A stretch of 64,000 nt of DNA from Limnanthes douglasii subsp. nivea (GCA_036936605.1 JAUPFV010000002.1:161936813-162000812), one strand, 5' to 3'. Counted from the stretch's first letter, positions 9,410 through 20,890 are shown. Numbers and translations: made by a program. The notes: generated by a model not told the origin, from the sequence alone.

Positions 9410-11657
9410 AGTCAGAGGTTTTGGAGGTTGGATATAAAAAAATAACGAAATCATTCTTTGCAAACGAGGAAATCACCATTTAGCTTCTTCTGAAACGTAT
9501 TGGATATACGATGAGTAAACTAACGGCAGTGGTCCACCCAGAGATATGGTAACCTGCTAAAAACATGAATTAGTATACTAGTATGAAATAATATAATAAT
9601 TCTAATGGTAGAAATGTACTTGTACGCTGATATAATGATTACCATGAACATGAGCGATTCCAATCTTTTTTCGTTCGTTCATGTGGGGGAAACACCTTTT
9701 AGCGGTAGAAACGTATATGTAATTATCTTGGAAATTTTATGTAGGATGAAATTAAAAGCATTAGCAATCACTGGAAATATGTTTGGAATTATCATCCAGT
9801 TTCTTAAAAGGGAAATTAGGGTATAGCAATTTAGGCAACATAGTTCAGCATCAACCCTTTTGCGACCACTATATAGTTTCTCATACAAAAGTAGGCCCGA
9901 TAAGATTTATTCTTTTACTACGGTCCTAACATGCGCCCATACAGTTTCGTCATAATAAATTCTATGAGAGACGACTCTGAAACCACAACGGCCATCTGAA
10001 CCCACATTCTTGCACTCAGATATGAATAGACACAAATATTTGGGGAGGTGTTGTAAAAATATTGACGTATAGTTTAGAATTTTTACCTTTGGAGGCTTAA
10101 TAATCTTAGGAGTATTACGAGTATTAGTAATCTTTGGTAAATTTGGTGTAGCCTTCTTTGGAACATTTGGTGTAACTTTTGTTTGGCTAATTAATGATCT
10201 AACGGTGCTTTCGATTATAGCTGGGGAAATATGACTTACGTACGATGGTGTTTTTGCACTATCCCCTAGCTCTGCATATTCGTATCTTGATAATTCCCTT
10301 ATCATAAGCATGTTTACTATCGCTACCTTTAGTCTTAGCTTTCTCTACCGGTGGAATGGCTTATGATCTTCACAAATTTTCGTTATGATATGTAGTCGAC
10401 GCTCACGATCGTACCCACGGATTAGAGAACCAATCGTTGTTATTTCATCATAAACAAAACCATCTTCTTTATATGTACCATCGTGCTTCATAATCCTAGC
10501 ATTGTCCACCTCTTGTCGACCATACTTGCATCAACCATACAGTGATGCATTATTAATACACCAACCTCACATGCGCATGACAAACCATGAATGCTTATAA
10601 TAACACATCCGCACTCCGCTTTATCATTCCTTATTTGTTTAGCCCTTTTGTATTTCTCTTTCATAAGTTTGAGATCAAATTCCGACATGGATCATCTAAT
10701 AACCTCGAATATCCAAGTATCTCACTCAAGCTGGGAGAAAAACTTACATTTTTCAAGCGATGCTTTTATATTCATGTGTTACATCTCTATTAAAGAATCG
10801 AGTATTCCCCAAAATGCATCAAATAAAAGAAATCATGTCCCAATGTATCATTTCAAGATAAAATGCGAACTCTCCACCTTATCATTTGTGACAATAAATG
10901 TTCATTTAAAATGCATAAATAGTATAATAATTGCATTACATTATAGCTATTTTGGCTTACTAATTCATTATGTTGTTGCCAAAATGTTTGAAATTGTTAG
11001 TGTATGCATAAAGAAACTTTTCACCATAAGGAGGTTTGAGCCATGTATGAGTGTAATCGAGGGCTCTGGGGTATGCCTTTTATTCGATTCCATACACTAG
11101 ATGTTTGAGTTCGACTTTCTTACGGTGTCCGAATAAACAATTGTAGTTCAAGGCGCTTGAAATCTTTGGAATATATTTTTGTCAGTAAAAAAATTCTTAG
11201 TCTTCATTACGATATTTTGTTTCTATGTGCCATCCACACAACATGTATGTCACTTTCAAAAATATAACATTATTTTCTTTCATTAATGCCAATTCCCTAT
11301 CAGTCACCATAATATTAGGTAAATGGAAATGGTTTGCCTCCATGAGTAATCGCAAATGTTTTAATGCCCACATGTAATTTTTAACATTTTCGTGACTCAA
11401 GACAATAAAAGTGATCGTAAATGTGATATAGGTTGACGTAATACAAAAAATCTCAAACAATGGCATCTTGTATCTCGTCATCTTATATGTAGATCCATAA
11501 TAAGGACCTCCATAAATGTCCTAAGAAGGTCAATAGGCGTCGGGTCTGGAAAAATTAACATGATGATTATTTGAGACCCGTAACTTTCCGTTTTATGCTA
11601 TTTAATGTAATTTTTATCCTTCATCTTACCAAAAAAATATTGAAGTTGTGATTTTTT
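9410..11657 (-). pseudogene. MULE-2 transposase: catalytic core, SWIM and OTU-like domain
   Basis: Minus-strand pieces in order. First comes the core: TRYKMPLFEIFCITST, MVTDRELALMKENN (second catalytic Asp in TDRELAL) and CGWHIETKYRNED at about 11481-11197. A SWIM-like finger follows near 10610 (ECGC then HGLSCACEVG). Then a Pro/Lys linker and an OTU cysteine-protease-like domain with GSDGRCGFRVVSHRIYYDET at about 9990. Its catalytic His motif, VHGNHYISVQVHFY, lies near 9640. A last exon after an AG acceptor near 9558 begins VTISLGGPLPLVYS. OTU domains cleave ubiquitin chains; their role in a transposase is unknown. Stops and frameshifts are frequent. The 5' part lies beyond Tat-B at 21280-22172. 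Confidence 0.7.
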
Positions 11658-12458
11658 TGGTTTATTTTTGGGTTGGGGGTAGTTTGGTAAAGTGTTTTGT
11701 GAAGTTTAAAGTGTTTAGTATTTAGTGTGGAGAGTAATGAGATAATAAAGCAACATGCTTGTATTAAATGTTGATCACTCTCATTAATGGGAGTGATTGA
11801 TGTATTTATACCCTTAATTCATGATCCATGGGCTTACGGGTCGAGTTATGAAACTGGGTCGAGTTTAAGGACCCATTAGTTGTTTAAGTAGATTAGCAAA
11901 TAGCTTAGTCAAAAGGTGTTTTATTTTTGTCTAGTCTAGATTTTTTAGTAGTGCGTCATTGTCCGAATCACCCTTGTCCGGACTATGTAGTGGGTTGTGG
12001 TTGAAGTTTCCGAACTCATCAGTAGTCCCTTTTTAAGGCCTTGCCAAATATCTTCGGTACGGCTAAAAGATCTGCTAAGCCAGTTTCAACTTTATCCGAC
12101 TTACCTCTGCGGTCCGTACCATAAAGTTTACTTTCAACATCAACTCAGTTTGAAGTTTGTCAGAACTGGTTTCTCTTTCCAGAATTCTAAGAGTTTTCTT
12201 CTTGGATTGTGGGACACGTGTCAACATTTATTTTGACCTACTAGCCGTTATTTTTCCTAGACCGACGCACCCACTAAGCCTAGAAAGTTACATAGGCATT
12301 TGATTCTTCACACGTTTGCGCAGCCTTTAATCATTGTAAAACCGTATTCAACTTCTCATATGTAACTTTTAATTTTTTACTGTTATAAATTCTCTTTCAT
12401 TATTTCATTGTCTTCCACACTCAAAGATTTTTTAGAGAGTTTTCCATCTTTACCTTCA
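11658..12458 (-). repeat. 3' LTR of Tat-B (801 bp)
   Basis: On the plus strand it starts TGGTTTATTTTTGG and ends CTTCA before the primer tract region. The first 363 bp align with the 5' LTR at 20917-21279. The sense-strand TATA box is the complement of TATTTATA at 11803-11810. Its length matches the Tat-A LTR. Confidence 0.8.
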
Positions 12459-12479
12459 ACTTGTTCTTGAGAGGTTTTA

Positions 12480-12700
12480 TGTTCACGGCCAGAAACGTAC
12501 TAGTTAAAGGCGGTTGGCTAAATTTATCAGAGTTATAAAGAGCTAAGAAGGTAGAAAGAGAGAATCATATCACTGCCGGCCTTCCAGTTTCTCCAAGTGA
12601 GAAAACCAGTCAACCAAACCAGGACGCCGATCAAGGGTCTTCTTCTTCCAAAAACCCTAGGCCCAGATAGATCTCATTTCAGCCAAATTTTTCACCTCTT
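12480..12700 (-). pseudogene. remnant of the short sense ORF in Tat-B
   Basis: The minus-strand frame reads EEEDP, then a stop where Tat-A has Trp, later GETGRPAVI, a stop, FSLSTFLALYNSDKFSQPPL and TFLAVNIKPLKNK. It lines up residue by residue with the short sense frames of Tat-A (704-916) and Tat-C (44982-45314), but four stops show decay. It is located between the antisense gene and the 3' LTR. Confidence 0.45.
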
Positions 12701-12789
12701 CCCTCAGGCTCTTCTGTTCAACATTCTCAACCTTCTGTGCCTAAATAAAAAGTTGTTTCATGTATCCGAAAACCTTCCCCTTCATTGCT

Positions 12790-15297
12790 ATGGGTTCTGA
12801 TGCTGAGAAGTCTCCGGAGAAGATAACCTCTCTTCGGATGACCCGCCAAATTAAAACTCAATCCACACCTTCACTGCCAAAGCCCTCCGGATCGGAAGTA
12901 TCTAAAGCAGCCCCAAGGGCCAAGCCCTCTGATCCCAACCTCAATCGGACACCAGACCTTCAGAGGAAACAAGTGCTCAACAATCCGAACAGCCTTCGGT
13001 ACCAGAAACTGACCCCCCCCCCCCCTCCCTTTTTTTTAAGGCAACTGATAAACCTTCCACAGTGATGGAAGAAATAATTGAAGATAGTATTGAGGAGGCT
13101 CCTTTCGAAAATGAAACGTCAGGTTAAACGGGGGATGTCGCCTTTGGTAAGAAGGGCAAAAGAAAGGTTAAAGTCTGTATGACTCATCCAGCCTCGCTTC
13201 CAGAGTGCCTAGAGGGCAAGGTAGGTCATTGCTTCAAACATGTTAGTGTCAAGTATCTGTTGGCCTTACAAAACATAAATTACATCTACACCCACGCTGC
13301 TGAGTTGGGTCAAATCCAGAAAAAATGAGGGATTCCAAAGTCAGTGAAGGTAAGGATACCTATCACTCCGGAGACTCCCATGGACTGCAAGCTTAACGAG
13401 GTGGTGATTTTCACCGAAGTGTTGAACTGGGGACTCTGGTTCCCATTGGACCCAGAAATCGTCAGGTACTTCCACTTAGTTAAACTCTTCCCTAGCCAGC
13501 TAAGCCCCAATGTCTGGTATTCTATCATTGCTTGCATCATGGCATCAAGGTTTTCCAAAATCCCACTTCCGATGGACTAGTTTGCTGTTGTGGCAAGCAT
13601 GTGCAAGAATCATCAGATTCCATTCTACCATCACAATATGAGGAACAACTTCAAAGTGGTGGACGACTTGCTGGAGTCCGAAAAGAACTGGAGGACGCAA
13701 TTTTTGTTTGTTAGTGGGACATGGGAGAACGGCAGGAAGATTAAGGCCAACACCAATCCTAGTGTGTTGACTAGCAAGTGGAAAAGTATTGGTCAGTTCC
13801 TTTCCTTTCTTTGTTTTTCATGTTTTTTAAATTATAAGTATTTCCATTCTAATTGACTTGTTTTGACTTTTTAGTGCTACAGAAGGAGTTCACCGGACAC
13901 TTGGAGGAGGGGTAGAAAACCTGTGCAAAAATCAATGCATGGGCTACGGAGAATTGGGGGAATGCCTTCCACAAGTGCTTCACATTTGGAAATCTTGTGA
14001 GGTCCCATCTGTGGAACACCACAGGCCAGAGAGACCTCACATGGGAAGAGCTAACTACCCTTCCTCCTCCTAGTGCAATTCTAAAAAGGACAGAGGCCAA
14101 GGATGGCAAATTTTTCTTACCCTCCAGAGCAAAGGCACCCATCAAGATGAAGAACAAGAAAAAGAAAGCTGCAACAGAGTTAGTTCAAACAGCCACAGAA
14201 GGGACTCGTTTGGGGAACCAAAGGGGAATTGATGCTTCCCTGCTCAAAGTAGTAGAGGCTGAAACAGTGAGGGAGGCTGGAGTGTCGCAGAACCCACTAA
14301 AGCCTCCTAAAAAGGACGGGAAAAGCAAGGCCAACAGTGATGAGAAAGCTGCTAAGAAAAAGAAGGTCACCCTGGGAGAAGAAATAACTCATCACCCTTC
14401 AGAAACCCAAACTCCACCATCCCCAGTTGATCCCACCTTACAAGAGAAAATTGCAACAAATATGCAATCCGAAGGGGTTGCTGGGGGAGGGAATGAAGAA
14501 GTGGACATTAGTGCCCTTCAAGACATTGATTTATACTTCAATGAATCTGAGAATGATGACTTCGCTCCCTTCCGCCCCTCCAGCTCAGCCAATATGGTGA
14601 CCTTCAATGGTAAATCTTTATGTATATCCAGAGAGAAAGATGTTTAGAGTCATTACCTCCTCGGTCACATCCAGCCAATACTCGACTTGGAAAGACATGG
14701 GAAAATTCAGACCACCTCTGACAAGTAATCTCTATCAACCAGTCTCCTCAATACCAATCAAAGTATAGAGGAACTGAAGAAGGAGATGAAGCCATTGAAG
14801 AAGGAAAAGGAGGATTTGGAAACCAAGTTAGCCACATCGGAGGCAGACAGAACTAAGCTCCATCATTAACCAAGGATGGCGTCATTCAAGCCTTAACCGA
14901 TGAGAAGGCTAAGCTGGAGAACTCTGTTTCAAAGATGACTAAGGAGAATGAAGATTTAAAAATCCAGCAGGATCAAGCTATCCAAGTAGGTATTGATAAA
15001 TATACTAATGAGGTGATAGATTCCTTAGAGAAAAGAGATGATCAAGTCAAGTCTCACATGGTGCTGCTCTTCCATGAGACTTTTCCGAAGAGGACCATTG
15101 GTCCCTTATGATAATATGTGGAATACGAAGACCTCCCAATTCACACCACGACAGATGGGGACAAGCACAACTACTCTAGTGGAATAGATTCCGCTATTGA
15201 TGATGAAGAGGGAACTGGTGAGAGTTCGAGGGCCAAACTCAAAAGTCCTAAAAAAGGTAATGGTGATGAGGGAACATCCGAAGGGAACAAGCCCTAA
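12790..15297 (+). pseudogene. antisense gene of Tat-B (Transposase_28-like, coiled coil)
   Basis: Runs opposite to gag-pol, from ATG 12790 (MGSDAEKSPEK) to TAA 15295-15297. Order: disordered N-terminus; acidic EEIIEDSIEEAPFE; LPECLEGKVGHCFKHVSVKY; the conserved core (WGLWFPLDPEIVRYFHLV, LSPNVWYSIIACI, NNFKVVDDLLES, FLFVSGTWEN); an intron (about 13792-13874, GT-AG); WATENWGNAF and LTWEELTTLP; a Lys-rich nuclear-signal-like stretch; and a C-terminal coiled coil ending in HETFPKRTIGPL. A run of 13 C and 8 T at 13013-13037 has shifted the frame, and further stops exist. The core resembles Pfam Transposase_28. Function unknown; the spliced structure implies expression from the antisense strand at some time. 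Confidence 0.7.
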
Positions 15298-15336
15298 GGT
15301 TTTATCATATTTTTTGTCTTTCTGAACAGTTAAAGT

Positions 15337-15398
15337 CCTTGGATTGCCAAGGCATATTTTGTAATGTTTAAACACCTAAAGTCCTTGGATGGCCAAGG
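15337..15398. other. pair of stem-loops between convergent Tat-B genes
   Basis: Two near-identical hairpins, CCTTGGATTGCCAAGG (15337-15352) and CCTTGGATGGCCAAGG (15383-15398), lie just after the antisense gene stop. Tat-C has a matching pair at 49856-49874 and 49925-49943 (TCCTT facing AAGGA). They could be 3'-end signals for the antisense transcript. TTTTGTAATG follows the first hairpin. Confidence 0.45.
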
Positions 15399-15861
15399 CA
15401 TGTTTTGCTTTTCTGTTTGGTTCAAGTCCGAATAGGTTCAATCTATCAAACCTTCTTTTAATTAATACTTTCTTTCCTTTAAACTTTTCATGGCTAATGT
15501 TTAAGTAGCCCCTAGCATTTCAGAAGTATTATAGTGAGAGTGTTTAATATCTCCGATGACATATATTTAATAGTCCTCCCTTAACCATGTTTTTCTGATC
15601 TACTAAAGATCCAAGATGTTGAACAAGTGATTTGTACTTGAATTGAATTTTAGTAAAACCACTCCGAATGTTTTAAGAAGGAATCACATATATTGAAATA
15701 AAAAACCGGACACCTCATTAAAACCTCCCTGCGCCACCAGGGTAGGAAAGAGTATGCCCCCAAATATTTACATTGATATCTAACAAGTAAATATTTACAC
15801 ACAAATTTTATTCTAAATATAACATGAGATTTTCAATATTCCATGGGTGCTTCAAAACTCT
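15399..15861. other. spacer between antisense gene and pol, with conserved box
   Basis: No gene. At about 15714-15800 is a box with CCACCAGGGTAGGAAAGAGT and two AAATATTTACA motifs. It is repeated almost unchanged in Tat-C at about 50450-50545. On the sense strand it lies just after the pol stop and ends GAGGTTTTAATGAGG, a 3' motif familiar from gypsy elements. Confidence 0.5.
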
Positions 15862-16551
15862 TCATTCTTTGTCCTGAAGCCTATATGTCCCAGGCTTAAG
15901 GTTTTCAGAGACCTCATAGGGGCCTTCCCAATTCGGAGCCAGCTTACAGAACTGGTTCTCCTTGGTGTGTAAAAAATCTTTTCTTAACACCTTATCTCCT
16001 GGTTGAAAATATCCTCTCTTGACTTTGGAAGCAAATTTACTCCTCATGAAGCCTTGGTAATTAGCTATTCTTAAATGAGCTTTCACCCTTCTTTCTTCTA
16101 TTAAGTCCAACTGATTCTTAATTGCTATCTCATTAGCTTGTTCAGAATAGTAGTGGATCATGTATGATGGTAGGATAGCTTCTATAGGGGTAATTGCATC
16201 CATCCCATACACCAAAGCAAAAGGATACTCTTGTGTAGCAGCCCCGGGAGTAGTTTGGTACGCCCACAATACTTCTTGCAAATAGCTTGGCCACTTCCCT
16301 ACAGCTCCATCTAGATTCTTTATTAATCCGGATAAAATAGTCACGTTGGCAACTTCAACCTGGTCATTTTCTTGTAGATGGAAAGGTACAGAAAAACAAT
16401 GCTGAATTCCCCTAGAAGCACAAAAATTCTCCATATCCTTGTTATCAAACTGTGGCCCATTGTCTGTGGTAATATTTTGAGGAATCCCAAACCTGCAACA
16501 TATATTGGATAGGATAAATTTAATGACAGCCTTCGAAGTGGTTCCTGCCAA
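15862..16551 (-). CDS. Tat-B integrase, open C-terminal two thirds
   Basis: Longest open frame of Tat-B: 229 codons, minus strand. It contains the second catalytic Asp (ITTDNGPQFDN), the catalytic Glu (QVEVANVTILSGL, where most relatives have QANGQVE) and KWPSYLQEVLWAYQTTPG. FALVYGMDAITPIEA and the C-terminal KLAPNWEGPYEV are also present, and it stops after RLQDKE. Upstream stops separate it from the zinc-binding part and first catalytic Asp, so it is a surviving piece of the gag-pol polyprotein, not an independent gene. Integrase inserts the cDNA into the chromosome in the nucleus. Confidence 0.7.
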   Translation of the reverse strand: MAGTTSKAVIKFILSNICCRFGIPQNITTDNGPQFDNKDMENFCASRGIQHCFSVPFHLQENDQVEVANVTILSGLIKNLDGAVGKWPSYLQEVLWAYQTTPGAATQEYPFALVYGMDAITPIEAILPSYMIHYYSEQANEIAIKNQLDLIEERRVKAHLRIANYQGFMRSKFASKVKRGYFQPGDKVLRKDFLHTKENQFCKLAPNWEGPYEVSENLKPGTYRLQDKE

Positions 16552-17180
16552 AGGAGCTGCCTCTATCTATTTTGAGAAGTAATCAATAACAACTATAATA
16601 TTTATGCACCTCCTAGATGCCATAGGCAGAGGTCCAACTAAATCCAATCCCCAGCAAAAGCTATTGGCTCATAAATAGACTCCATAGATATTGTTGGCAC
16701 ATGAATTTCATTTCCATACCTTTGACATGGATCACACTTCTTTACCATTTCTTTAGCATCTACCATTATGGATGGCCAATAGTATCCAACCAACAACACT
16801 TTCCGGGTTAGTGCCCTGTACCCACAATGTGATGATCATTCTCTATCGTGTAGTTCGAATAAAACAATTTGAGATTCTTCAACCCCCAAACAACGCATGA
16901 GAGGTGTACTAAAATTGTTTTTATAGAGAACTCTCCTTATGATAAAACAAAAACCACGATCCCTGTGTTTAACGTTTCTTGCCATAGCTTTATCCGGAGG
17001 CAAAACCCCATCAGAAATATATTGAAGAAGGGAAAACCTCCAATCTTTAGGTTGAATCACCTTTATGCTCAAGCTTTCCTCCTCTTCTTTCTTTTGACTT
17101 GGTTGTATGGATGGGAATTCTTATATGTGAATCCATGGGTAAGAGTCTGAATATGCTATGGTTGCCAAAGAATCTACCAG
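16552..17180 (-). pseudogene. Tat-B integrase N-terminus with zinc-binding segment
   Basis: Frames include GVLPPDKAMARNVKHRDRGF, RRVLYKNNFSTPLMRCLGVE and ELHDRE. The HHCC-type finger follows (SHCGYRALTRKVLLVGYYWP, then KKCDPCQRYGNEIHVP). The expected first catalytic Asp region near 16600 is broken by stops. Confidence 0.65.
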
Positions 17181-17640
17181 TGCATTCTCTGACCTAGGAA
17201 TATGCTCATAGCAAACATTTTTGAAGTTGGCTGCCACCTCTTTCAGGATGAGCGATCAACTACTACTTCTTAGATTCAAACTGACCTTGAGCGTGATGGA
17301 TAAGAAGCTGAGAGCCACTCATCAATTGGACTCTCTTAGCCCCATATAGGAAAGCCAATTTAAGACCTGTTATAGGTGCTTCATATTAAGACTCATTTTT
17401 AGAGGCCCTGAATCCAAAACATATAACCTAGTACATTTTATCACCATATGAAGAGGTTAAGAAAACTCGAGCCCCACACCCCATGGTTCTTGAACCACCA
17501 TCAGTTCAGACTACCCACTCTTTCTTGGTTTTCTCTTCTAAAGTTTGTTTAGAGTTTATGTCTGAAAGGAATTCTACTAGGAAATCAGCCACTGACTGAG
17601 CTTTAATAGCTGTTCATGGGGAAAAATCAATACCGTAATC
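17181..17640 (-). pseudogene. Tat-B archaeal-type RNase H
   Basis: Minus-strand frames: IDFSP then TAIKAQSVADFLVEFL, KKEWVV, TDGGSRTMGCGARVFLTSSY, ICFGFRASKNES, YEAPITGLKLAFLYGAKRVQ and GSQLLIHHAQGQFESKK. This is the additional RNase H typical of the Tat lineage. The ordinary gypsy RNase H and RT thumb that should precede it are absent, because the RT frame ends only about 20 bp upstream. Confidence 0.65.
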
Positions 17641-18260
17641 ACCCAAAGACACATTTTTCTGGATTCAGTTTCAAATTCACAATTGTCAGATTAGCAAATA
17701 TTTCTTGACGGTTGATTATATGCAAATCCTCCTCCAATCTTTTAACCATCATGCCATCTATGTATACCTCCATATTCCTGCCAATCTGACTAGATAATGC
17801 TTTGTTCACCAACCTCTAATAAGTATCCACAACATTTTTTAACCCCAAAGGCATCAACTTGTAGCAATGGATACATTTATGTGTTATGAAGGTAGTATGA
17901 TCTTGGTCCTTCGGATCCACCTGTATCTAGTTGTACCCAGAGAAAGCATCCATAAAGGACAGCAACTTGTTTCCAGATGTTGAGTTCACCAACTGATCTA
18001 TCCGGGGAACTGGATAAAGATCTTTTGGGCAAGCTCTGTTAAGGTCAGTAAAATCAATACACATACGCCATTTCCCATTCTTTTTTTTACCAACACCGGA
18101 TTGTCAGTCCATAAATGGTAATGGGACTCCTTTATGTGTCCCATTTTGGTAAGCCAATCAACCTCTTGGTCTATCACATCAGATTTCTCTTTAGAAAAAG
18201 CTCTCATTTTCCAGTACAACAGGTGCAACATCACTCCGGATTGCCACCTTATGTGAGATA
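17641..18260 (-). pseudogene. Tat-B reverse transcriptase, truncated
   Basis: Contains RAFSKEKSDVIDQEVDWLTK, GHIKE, NPVLVKK and a broken YPVPRIDQLV-type region, followed by remains of the MDAFSGYN, QV and GLKN motifs. The catalytic YxDD box reads VYIDGMMVK, so the second Asp has become Gly. The thumb and first RNase H are deleted. Inactive. Confidence 0.7.
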
Positions 18261-18479
18261 ATGCTTACGGACACTCTAGTTACATCACTATTGCACCAAG
18301 AAAAGACATGATGATTGTTTAGTAAAAAGGATAACAATTTCTTTTTCAATTTTGGTGGCATTTTAGAACCAATCTTGATACTTTTACCCTCTGAAAGGGA
18401 GTGGGTTTCAATTTCTTCAACCGGTATTATAACACTATGAGCCTCCTTGGGGTCATCAATCTTACCGTCTCACTCAGAA

Positions 18480-19171
18480 GGCCCCAGTAACTGCTAATCT
18501 TCATTAATCTGAATTGCTCCCAAAGTTTTAGGAGCAAGTGCAGTTGCATAACACTCCCTTGCTATCTTCTGACTATTTCAGACAACACCTACTTGCTTTT
18601 GAACTGCATACTTCAAATATTGGTGGATTGTTGAGGCCATAACATGCATCCTAGAGAGCCAGGACCTCCCAAAGATCGCATTATAGCATGTGGGGCAATC
18701 TACCACAACAAATAACACCCTGACAAACGTTTTAAAGGGCCCCTTGCCCAACATCACCTCTTCCTAAAACTCTCTGATTACATCCGTAGAGCTCCCTATG
18801 AAGCCCACAATGGTTCTGTTTGAAAGTTGAATAACGGTCGGATTCTTTATCTGCTTGTAGGAGCTCAAGAAGAGAATGTTTGTCAAACTTACTGTGTCTT
18901 TCAGGATTCAGAGGATATCATTGCATCCAATAGATGCTCCTATCACCACAACATCATCATGAGGCCCAACAATATTTCTCAAATCATCCTCATCAAAAAC
19001 TATAAATAGAAAAGGGGTTTGGCACTGATGAGAAAACATGCCCCCTTCTAATTGAGTAGCCAGACTATGTACATGCCTTTTTCTCGATGAAGGAGTGGGC
19101 GCTGTCATAGTATCTCCTCCAAAGATGGTGAGTGACGCAAAGAAACTGATAAGTCCGTACACCGTCTCGGT
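18480..19171 (-). pseudogene. Tat-B aspartic protease region
   Basis: Minus-strand frames hold FDEDDLRNIVGPHDDVVVIG followed by ASIGCNDI, the usual lead-in to the Tat protease. Remnants of the active-site region are broken by frameshifts. Further on is CYNAIFGRSWLSRMHVMAST, the conserved block after the protease. The catalytic Asp triad is not readable in a single frame. Confidence 0.6.
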
Positions 19172-20838
19172 TTACTCAGTTATGAACCCTACTTTATTCC
19201 AAGTTGGATCAGGATCTAAATACTCAAAATCAACATCAAATCTTTCAAGGATCACAATTGCTCCTTCTTGAGTAGATGTTCCCACATTGTTTGTAGGGCC
19301 TGTCCGATGAGCATTGTCAGGCTTGTTTCCACTTCTTCTTTTAACATAAGCTCCCAACTTGCCTCTTTCAATAAGATTCTGCACTTCTTGTTTCAAGGCT
19401 ATACAATCTTGAGTATTATGGCCTATATCATTATGATATTGGCAAAAGCAAGTATTTCGACTCTCTCCAGGAGACTGCAGTCCTGCTGGTTTCCGGAAAT
19501 GGACTTCCTCCTTGGTCTTGTCATATATTATGGCTACATTCTCTTTCAATTCTGCAAACCACTCCGGTTGAACCCAATGACCTCTTTTATTTCTTAATTG
19601 CTGGCTCTAAGATTGATTCTGGTTGGACTGAGTTTGTTTAGCCCTGTTGGACCCTTGTCTGGTCTTCTTAAATTTATATCCAGAATGGTTCTGAGCTGTT
19701 GTGGTGGTCCTCACTTGACGGTGCACCCGGGTTATCTTGGTTTCATCTACATTAATTTTCTTTCCCACCTGATTTAACAAGCCACCCCAAGCCATGGCTT
19801 TCTTTCTGGTTACCGAATCAACCAAATTCCCAGGGTTCAAACCTTGTCTCAAAGAAGCAATTGCCACTTGTTCGAAACAATCTGCGAATCCATTTTTGGT
19901 ATTCACGAACCGACTTATGTATTCCTTTTAGGACTTGCTTGGTTATTGAGCACAATGGATAATGGTATCTCTATTGCCCTTTGCCTCATTATTTCCAACA
20001 AATTGCCTTCCAAGGGCAACCAAGAAAGTATCAAAGTTTCTGATACACCCCTCGGGTAAGCTATTATATCATTTAAGAGCATTTCCCTTAAAAGTTTGGA
20101 AGAAAGCTCTGCACAAGAGTTTGTCATCATCATCAAAATTCATCATGAAGTTCTTGAATTGCTCCATATGGTTTTTTCCGGATCCTTACTTCCATCATAC
20201 TTCTCCATTTTAGAGTTGTCAAACCTTTTGGGTAGGTTTACGGACAGTATTTTAGCAGACAAAGGTGATTGACTCTAATTCTTATTACGACTGACGACTG
20301 TGTCTTCACTAGGTGTTGCGGAAATACCTAGTTCGGTCTGAAAAGCAAAAGGATCTATCAACAACAGATCAACATGCTTGTGGCTGTGAGATGACCCTTT
20401 GCCCAGATTCCTTTTAAGCCTCTCATGCATATCCCTCTTTCTTGAATATTTTTTTAATTAGTTTCATCTTTTTCTTGGACCTCCCTTCATCATTACTTGA
20501 TGACAAAAACTCCTCAAGCTCAGCCTCATTCAAAGAGATGTTGGAGGAATCAGAATCTGAATTTCAACAGGCTTAGACCGATTAGTCTTCTTAGAGCTAA
20601 CATGGGTCTTTTTCAAACTCAAATGAGTCTTTATTGATGGATCATTCTCCCTAGGGTTGTCAGTATGATGAATAGCTGACGCCCCTGACTTCTCCCTTAT
20701 ACCATTTTCTACTTGTTTTATGGTCCTTAACGCCTCTATTTCTGCTCTCAACTTGTCTAACTCTTCAATAGTGTATTCCTTGTTTTCCCCAACTGTTTCC
20801 ACCACAGGTGGTGGAGTTCCCTACTCGTTCGGATCCAT
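19172..20838 (-). pseudogene. Tat-B gag
   Basis: Starts at ATG 20836-20838 (MDPNE then an immediate TAG). Next come a predicted coiled coil (YTIEELDKLRAEIEALRTIK), a Ser/Lys-rich region, and the gag capsid-like domain split over frames (MEKYDGSKDPE, DDDDKLLCRAFFQTFKGNAL, KEYISRFVNTKNGFADCFEQ). A zinc-knuckle-like CQYHNDIGHNTQDC with LIERGKLGAYVK follows. Stops and frameshifts are present throughout. Gag would form the cytoplasmic particle. Confidence 0.7.
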
Positions 20839-20890
20839 CCAAACTGGTTCTTTCGAATGGTTTTGAATATAAAATTCAGGCACCCTCGTG

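Noticed and set aside
10591..11100. Plus-strand open frame of 169 codons
   Set aside because: It is antisense to the decayed MULE-2 transposase, whose SWIM region is readable on the minus strand, and has no recognisable motif.
13997..14647. 216-codon frame as an independent host gene
   Set aside because: It is the second exon region of the Tat-B antisense gene, with a clear counterpart in Tat-C.
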